Assembly (NCBI RefSeq): GCF_028372415.1
Contig: NC_092873.1
Span: 347,719,390 to 347,783,389 of the forward strand
Source: Notamacropus eugenii
Lineage: Eukaryota; Chordata; Mammalia; Diprotodontia; Macropodidae
DNA: 64,000 nucleotides
Direction: 5' to 3'
A program made the translations under genes and the position numbers. Positions 59,485 to 64,000 of the stretch are shown piece after piece. Within the stretch, counting starts at the first letter, position 1, and every line of letters begins with the position of its first letter. The notes beneath the pieces were generated by a model. The model did no database searches. It was given only the letters and a program-made list of their open reading frames with translations, and had not been told where the DNA came from.

Positions 59485-59832
59485 TGAAGATCTCATATTC
59501 ATCCCTTTTTCTCCACCATTGCTTCCTTCATCCTCTCTCACTGTTGCTGTAGCCACCTAACTTATGCCCTTGATTATAGCCCAACCTATCTTTTTCATGG
59601 CTGCCAAAATAATTGACTGTGTCCTTCTCCTTGCTCAAACAACTTTGGTGGCTCCCCATTGCCTCCAGGATAAAAGATAAACTCATGAGCCTGGCATTTA
59701 AAGCTCTCCATAGTCATCTCCCTGTCTACTTTTCTAACCTTCTCTCCCATTACCTACCTTTTTTTTGACAATCTCTTTGTTCCAGTCAAATTAAGCGCTG
59801 TTTCCCAAACTTGACACTATCTCTTACTTCTC

Positions 59833-60077
59833 TGGGAAGCTAGGTGGCACAGTGAGTAGATTGTGGGTCCTGGAGTAAGGAAGACTCATCTTCTTGAGTT
59901 CCAATCTGACCTCGGACTGTTACTAGTTGTATGACCCCGCGCAAGTCACTTAATCCCATTTGCCTTAGTTTCCTCATTTGTAAAATGAGCTGGAGAAGGA
60001 AATGACAAACTACTCTGGTATCTCTGCCAAGAAAACCCCAAATGGGGTCACTGGAGAGTTGGCACAACCGAACAATT
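59833..60077 (+). mobile_element. Marsupial tRNA-derived SINE, sense, in L2, with target duplication
   Basis: 'taggtggcacagtgagtaga', 'aaaatgagctggagaaggaa' and 'ccaaatggggtcactggaga'. The flanks cttacttctc (59823-59832) and cttatttctc (60078-60087) differ at one of ten bases. Confidence 0.88.
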
Positions 60078-60186
60078 CTTATTTCTCATTATATTTCTCT
60101 TATTTATTTCTTACTTTTCACTGTATCTCTTACATTTGAATAAGCTACACTTTTCCCCTCCCCAAGTTTTGTGCTTGTGAGTGCAT

Positions 60187-60241
<55 letters not shown>
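60187..60241 (+). repeat. (CA)n microsatellite
   Basis: About 27 perfect CA dinucleotides in the L2. Confidence 0.97.
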
Positions 60242-60245
<4 letters not shown>

Positions 60246-61252
60246 GGAATACACTCCATCTCCACCCTTTCAGAATCTTTGACTTCCCTTGAGGCTCAGC
60301 ATCATTGCCACCTCCTCTGTGAAGCCTTCTCTGACTCACTAGTTAATGCTTTCTCCCTTGCCTAGTAACTTTTTACTTACTATACCCCATGATGATGTAA
60401 GCTTCATTGAGGGCAGGAGCTATTTGCCTTTAAACATCTTTGTATTCTCAGAGTCTTGCACATAATTGGGCCATGGGTTTAGAGCTGGTAGGGATGTTAA
60501 AGGTTATCTAATCCAAAATAAAGCTAAGTAACTTGGCCCGGGCAACTCAGCCATTATGTGGCAAAGTTTGGTTCATGCCTGTGTCTTCAAACGACAGATC
60601 CTACCACTCTGTGGATGCTTGTTGAACTGAATTCTAGTTATCCATTCCATATCGCAGGGGTTAGAGGGGTGATCTAGAAAATCCACGTAAAATACTTAGC
60701 CCTCCTTTTGTACTAGAGAAGTCTGAATTTTTTCTTTTTCTTTTATAGGGTGTTTAATATACCTTATTGTAAAATTTGGCATAAGTATTTTGTCATAGGC
60801 TAGATGAAGGTCAACGTTAAGTAAAAATACTTCTTCCCTGTTGTCTGCTGGTCTTGACATGTCATCTGCAGCTTCCACTAAACTCTCAAAAAATTCCCAT
60901 TTAATTTTTTATGCCAACTCTAGATATATCGAAACCATGATGGGGAAAGTCTCGATGTGGAAGAGATAACTGTACATTTCTCTGTCCACTCTTATCTCCT
61001 TTTACCAGGTTCTACTCTGACTTATATATATTTTCCCTTCCTTATTCAGGTGAATCTTTTTGTTTTCTATCTCCAAAACCTACCCTGGCCAGAGCATAGG
61101 TTTGGAGCAGGAGGGGAAGATTCCTCACTCAGAAGAGGAAACTTTAACCATCTTCTAGACTGTGACCTTTGTTCCAGCCCTGATTGTTCCACCTTAGTTA
61201 TATACCATTTGATTCCATGCTTGTTCAAGACACAGGATAGTTATCTACAATA

Positions 61253-61327
61253 CAGGGTGTTCCAAAAGTCTTAGTGCAGTTTTAATACCTCAACACTTTA
61301 CCAGCTTAAAACTTTTGGGACACCCAG
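61253..61327. mobile_element. Mariner-type MITE, 75 bp, with TA duplications
   Basis: Left end CAGGGTGTTCCAAAAGT..TTTTAA and right end TTAAAACTTTTGGGACACCCAG are near-perfect inverted repeats. A TA dinucleotide lies on each side (61251-61252 and 61328-61329). A 10-base block (cttagtgcag) present in the left arm is missing from the right. There is no coding capacity. It resembles Tc1/mariner non-autonomous elements. Confidence 0.85.
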
Positions 61328-61417
61328 TATCACTAACAGATTTGCTTATTTTATTTATTTATTTTTTACTGTAACAAATGTTTTCATTTCCCTTTTATTT
61401 GCACTCTAATGTCATAT

Positions 61418-61952
<535 letters not shown>

Positions 61953-62139
61953 TTTAAATGATTACCTAGGACGACTCAAGGGAAGAGGAAGAGTGGAAGC
62001 TTTCAGAAGACTTGATGAAAAAGCCGGATGTGCTTATTTTTTAAAATGTCATAAAAATATTAGCTTGGAAAGAAAAGATTAGATAAGAAGGTGGGCCAAT
62101 CATGGAAGGATTAGGGAATGATAGAAGTGCTGTTTTGGA

Positions 62140-62245
62140 CCCACAAAATGTAAAAGAAAGGAAAGAAGGAAGGGGGAAGGGAAAGAGGAAGGAGGGTGGA
62201 AAGAGAAAGAAAGGAAAAAGAAAGGAAGGAAGGAAAGAAGACCCC
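62140..62245 (+). repeat. Purine-rich (GAAAGGAAG)-type tract
   Basis: About 100 bp of irregular GGAA/GAAA sequence; the open frames over it are compositional. Confidence 0.85.
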
Positions 62246-62436
62246 AAGATGAAGGACCCCAGTGTGTTGGGAGGGCTTGGATAGAAAAATCACATAGGAT
62301 TAGAAGACAAGAATTGGTTGAAGCAGGATCATAACTAGCAAAATTGCACCCAGAACAATAGTTGGATGTTAGAAGAGAGAGGTGCCACTAACAAATAAGG
62401 AAAAATGACCTGAGGATAGATAGTACTACCAACTAG

Positions 62437-62584
62437 GCAGTTAGGGTGGAGCAGTGAACAGAGCACTGGACCCAGCTAGAGTTGGGAAGACCTGGATTCA
62501 AATCCAGCCTCAGACACTTACTGGTTGTATGGCCCTAAATAAATCATTAAACATCCCTTAATCTCAATTTTCTCCTCTGTAAAA
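62437..62584 (+). mobile_element. MIR-like SINE, part 1 (split)
   Basis: 'agggtggagcagtgaacaga', 'tggattcaaatccagcctca' and 'tctcctctgtaaaa'. The rest of the MIR continues at 63631. Confidence 0.8.
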
Positions 62585-63630
62585 GCCAAGACTGAAGTGG
62601 AGGGAGTGTTGGTGCATGATTTTCTGTTTGCAGATGATTATGCACTCAGTGCAGCCTCTGAAGCTGAGATGCCACAAAGTATGGATTGATTCTCTGCTGC
62701 CTGTGCTAATTTTGGCCTAATAATTAACACCAAGAAAACACAGGTGCTCCATCAGCCACCAACACATCATCCACACGTGGAACCATTGGTTACAACAAAT
62801 GGAGAAGTTTTGAATGCTGTGGATAAGTTCACTTACCATGGTAGTGTACTTTCCAGGGATGTACACATTGACAATGAGGTTGATATATGCATTGCCAGAG
62901 CTAGCTCAGTGTTTGGGAGGCTCCAAAGAAAAGTTCGGGAGAGAAGAGGTATTAGACTGACTACCAAACTGAAGGTCTACAGAGCTGTTGTGCTGACCTC
63001 ATTGTTATATGCTTGTGAAACGTGGACAGTCTACCAGCACCATGCCAGGAAACTGAATTGTTTCCACTTGAACTGTCTTAGGAAGATTCTAAGGATGACT
63101 TGGTAGGATAAGGTACCAGACACTGAAGTCCTTGCTTGAGGTGAACTGCCAAGTATTCAAACCATGCTTCAGAGAGCTCACCTCTTATGGGCTGGCCACG
63201 TTGTTCGAATGCAAAGTGTACGCTTGCCAAAAAGACTATTTTCTGGAGAACTCGTATGGGGCAGGCGATCACATGGTGGTCAGAAGAAACGATACAAGGA
63301 CACTTTCAAGGTCTTTCTCAAGAACTTTGGATTTGACTGTGCAACATGGGAGACAGTGGCACAGGACTGCTCAGCATGGCATGCCCACATAAGAAAAGGT
63401 GCTGTGCTCTTTGAGCAAAGCAGAATTGAAACAGCACAAAGTAAACATACAATGCGCAAATTTGGGATATCCACCCCAAATATTCACACTGACTATCTGT
63501 GCCCAACCTGTGGTAGAGCGTTCCGAGGTTGTATTGGTCTGATCAACCACAGTCGGACACACTGAAATTTCACTTTACAATGGTGATGTCATTTTGGTCC
63601 TCTTTGAAGACAAAGGACAACAACCAACCA
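62585..63630 (+). mobile_element. Non-LTR retrotransposon 3' part: reverse transcriptase with C-terminal C2H2 finger
   Basis: A single reading frame from 62585 to the TGA at 63563-63565 is interrupted by only three stops: TGA 62687, TAG 63104 and TGA 63137. It shows the catalytic FADD box in VHDFLFADDYALSAASEAEM, then the LINE segments VDKFTYHGSVLSRDVHIDNE and KLKVYRAVVLTSLLYACETW. RAHLLWAGHVVRMQSVRLPK follows, and the frame ends in CPTCGRAFRGCIGLIN-HSRTH, a CX2CX12HX3H finger. The 3' end (gacaaaggacaacaaccaac) carries CAAC repeats, as in RTE-like LINEs. It is 5'-truncated and sits inside a MIR. It is neither L1 nor BovB; the clade is not certain to me. Confidence 0.8.
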
Positions 63631-63722
63631 AAATGGAAATACTAGCAGTACCTAATTCAGAAGGTTGCTGTAAGGGAATTATAAGGTATTTTGCAAACTT
63701 TAATTGCTAGTCATCATCATCA
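63631..63722 (+). mobile_element. MIR-like SINE, part 2 (split)
   Basis: 'aaatggaaatactagcagta' and 'attttgcaaactttaattgc' complete the MIR interrupted by the LINE at 62585. Confidence 0.75.
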
Positions 63723-63795
63723 CCATATCTTCAGTATTACAATTGTTTCCTCCCTCTGTTGGTTGTACCCCACTTCCAGGTTTTAATGGAAAAAT

Positions 63796-63798
<3 letters not shown>

Positions 63799-63841
<43 letters not shown>

Positions 63842-63865
63842 TGTGTGTGTGTGCATGGGTTGGGG

Positions 63866-63931
<66 letters not shown>
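63799..63931 (+). repeat. Compound (GT)n-(GA)n microsatellite
   Basis: GT repeats at 63799-63853 (with one A interruption), then a short G-rich spacer and about 31 GA dinucleotides to 63931. Confidence 0.96.
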
Positions 63932-63933
<2 letters not shown>

Positions 63934-64000
63934 CAGTATGCTCCTAGGATACAACAAAGTTTCTAAGGTGCTAAAAGGGGAAGGAAGTTAGTGCTGGGAT

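Larger units (their letters stand above)
59031..60480 (+). mobile_element. L2 LINE, interrupted by two SINEs and a CA repeat
   Basis: L2 phrases lie in order around the insertions: 'caaccaatcagttgccaagt' (59190s), 'ttcatggctgccaaaataat' (59590s), 'ggctccccattgcctccagg' (59650s), 'aagccttctctgactcacta' (60320s) and 'tgagggcaggagctatttgc' (60410s). A SINE in each orientation and the CA tract were inserted later. Confidence 0.8.

Overview
This is a mammalian nuclear window, almost certainly marsupial. It holds the 3' half of two convergent genes: NSF on the plus strand (last four exons, 1949-16027) and WNT3 on the minus strand (coding exons 2-4, 44713 down to 35204, plus a probable 3'UTR-only exon 5 near 23.3-23.7 kb). 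NSF, WNT3 and WNT9B are neighbours on human 17q21, so the order and orientation are the conserved ones. The marsupial call rests on the repeats: tRNA-derived SINEs ending in the RTE/BovB-type 'ccaaatggggtcac...agtcggacacgactgaa' tail, a BovB-like RTE fragment, L1 3'UTRs of marsupial type, a half-L1 carrying ORF1 only, and many MIR-like and L2 copies. The species cannot be fixed from the sequence alone.

Layout. 1-16.0 kb: the last NSF exons. The 11.9 kb intron between the exons at 3.5 and 15.5 kb is filled by an old sense L1 (about 4.95-11.03 kb) with an antisense half-L1 nested in it. 16.0-17.7 kb: NSF 3'UTR. 17.7-25.2 kb: a repeat-poor interval across the convergent 3' ends, with the candidate WNT3 3'UTR exon inside. 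25.2-35.2 kb: WNT3 intron 4, repeat-rich, with a CR1/L3 LINE, a hAT element and a full-length 2.9 kb half-L1 with a 15-bp target duplication. 35.2-44.7 kb: WNT3 exons 4, 3 and 2; intron 2 holds a striking CpG island (39.6-40.26 kb), an L2 and an AT-rich minisatellite. 44.7-64 kb: WNT3 intron 1, with hAT elements, a BovB piece, a solo LTR, an L2 interrupted by two SINEs, an RPL17 processed pseudogene, a mariner-type MITE, and a LINE fragment whose reverse transcriptase frame ends in a C2H2 finger. WNT3 exon 1 (signal peptide) is not in the window and must lie beyond 64 kb; the upstream NSF exons lie before base 1.

The two genes do not form a pathway. NSF is the AAA+ ATPase that disassembles SNARE complexes; WNT3 is a secreted lipid-modified ligand of canonical Wnt signalling. 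Most open reading frames in the window are chance or repeat-derived. I found no CRISPR, tRNA or rRNA gene and no clearly new molecular system. The most useful leads are the intronic CpG island, the half-L1 elements and the finger-bearing LINE.
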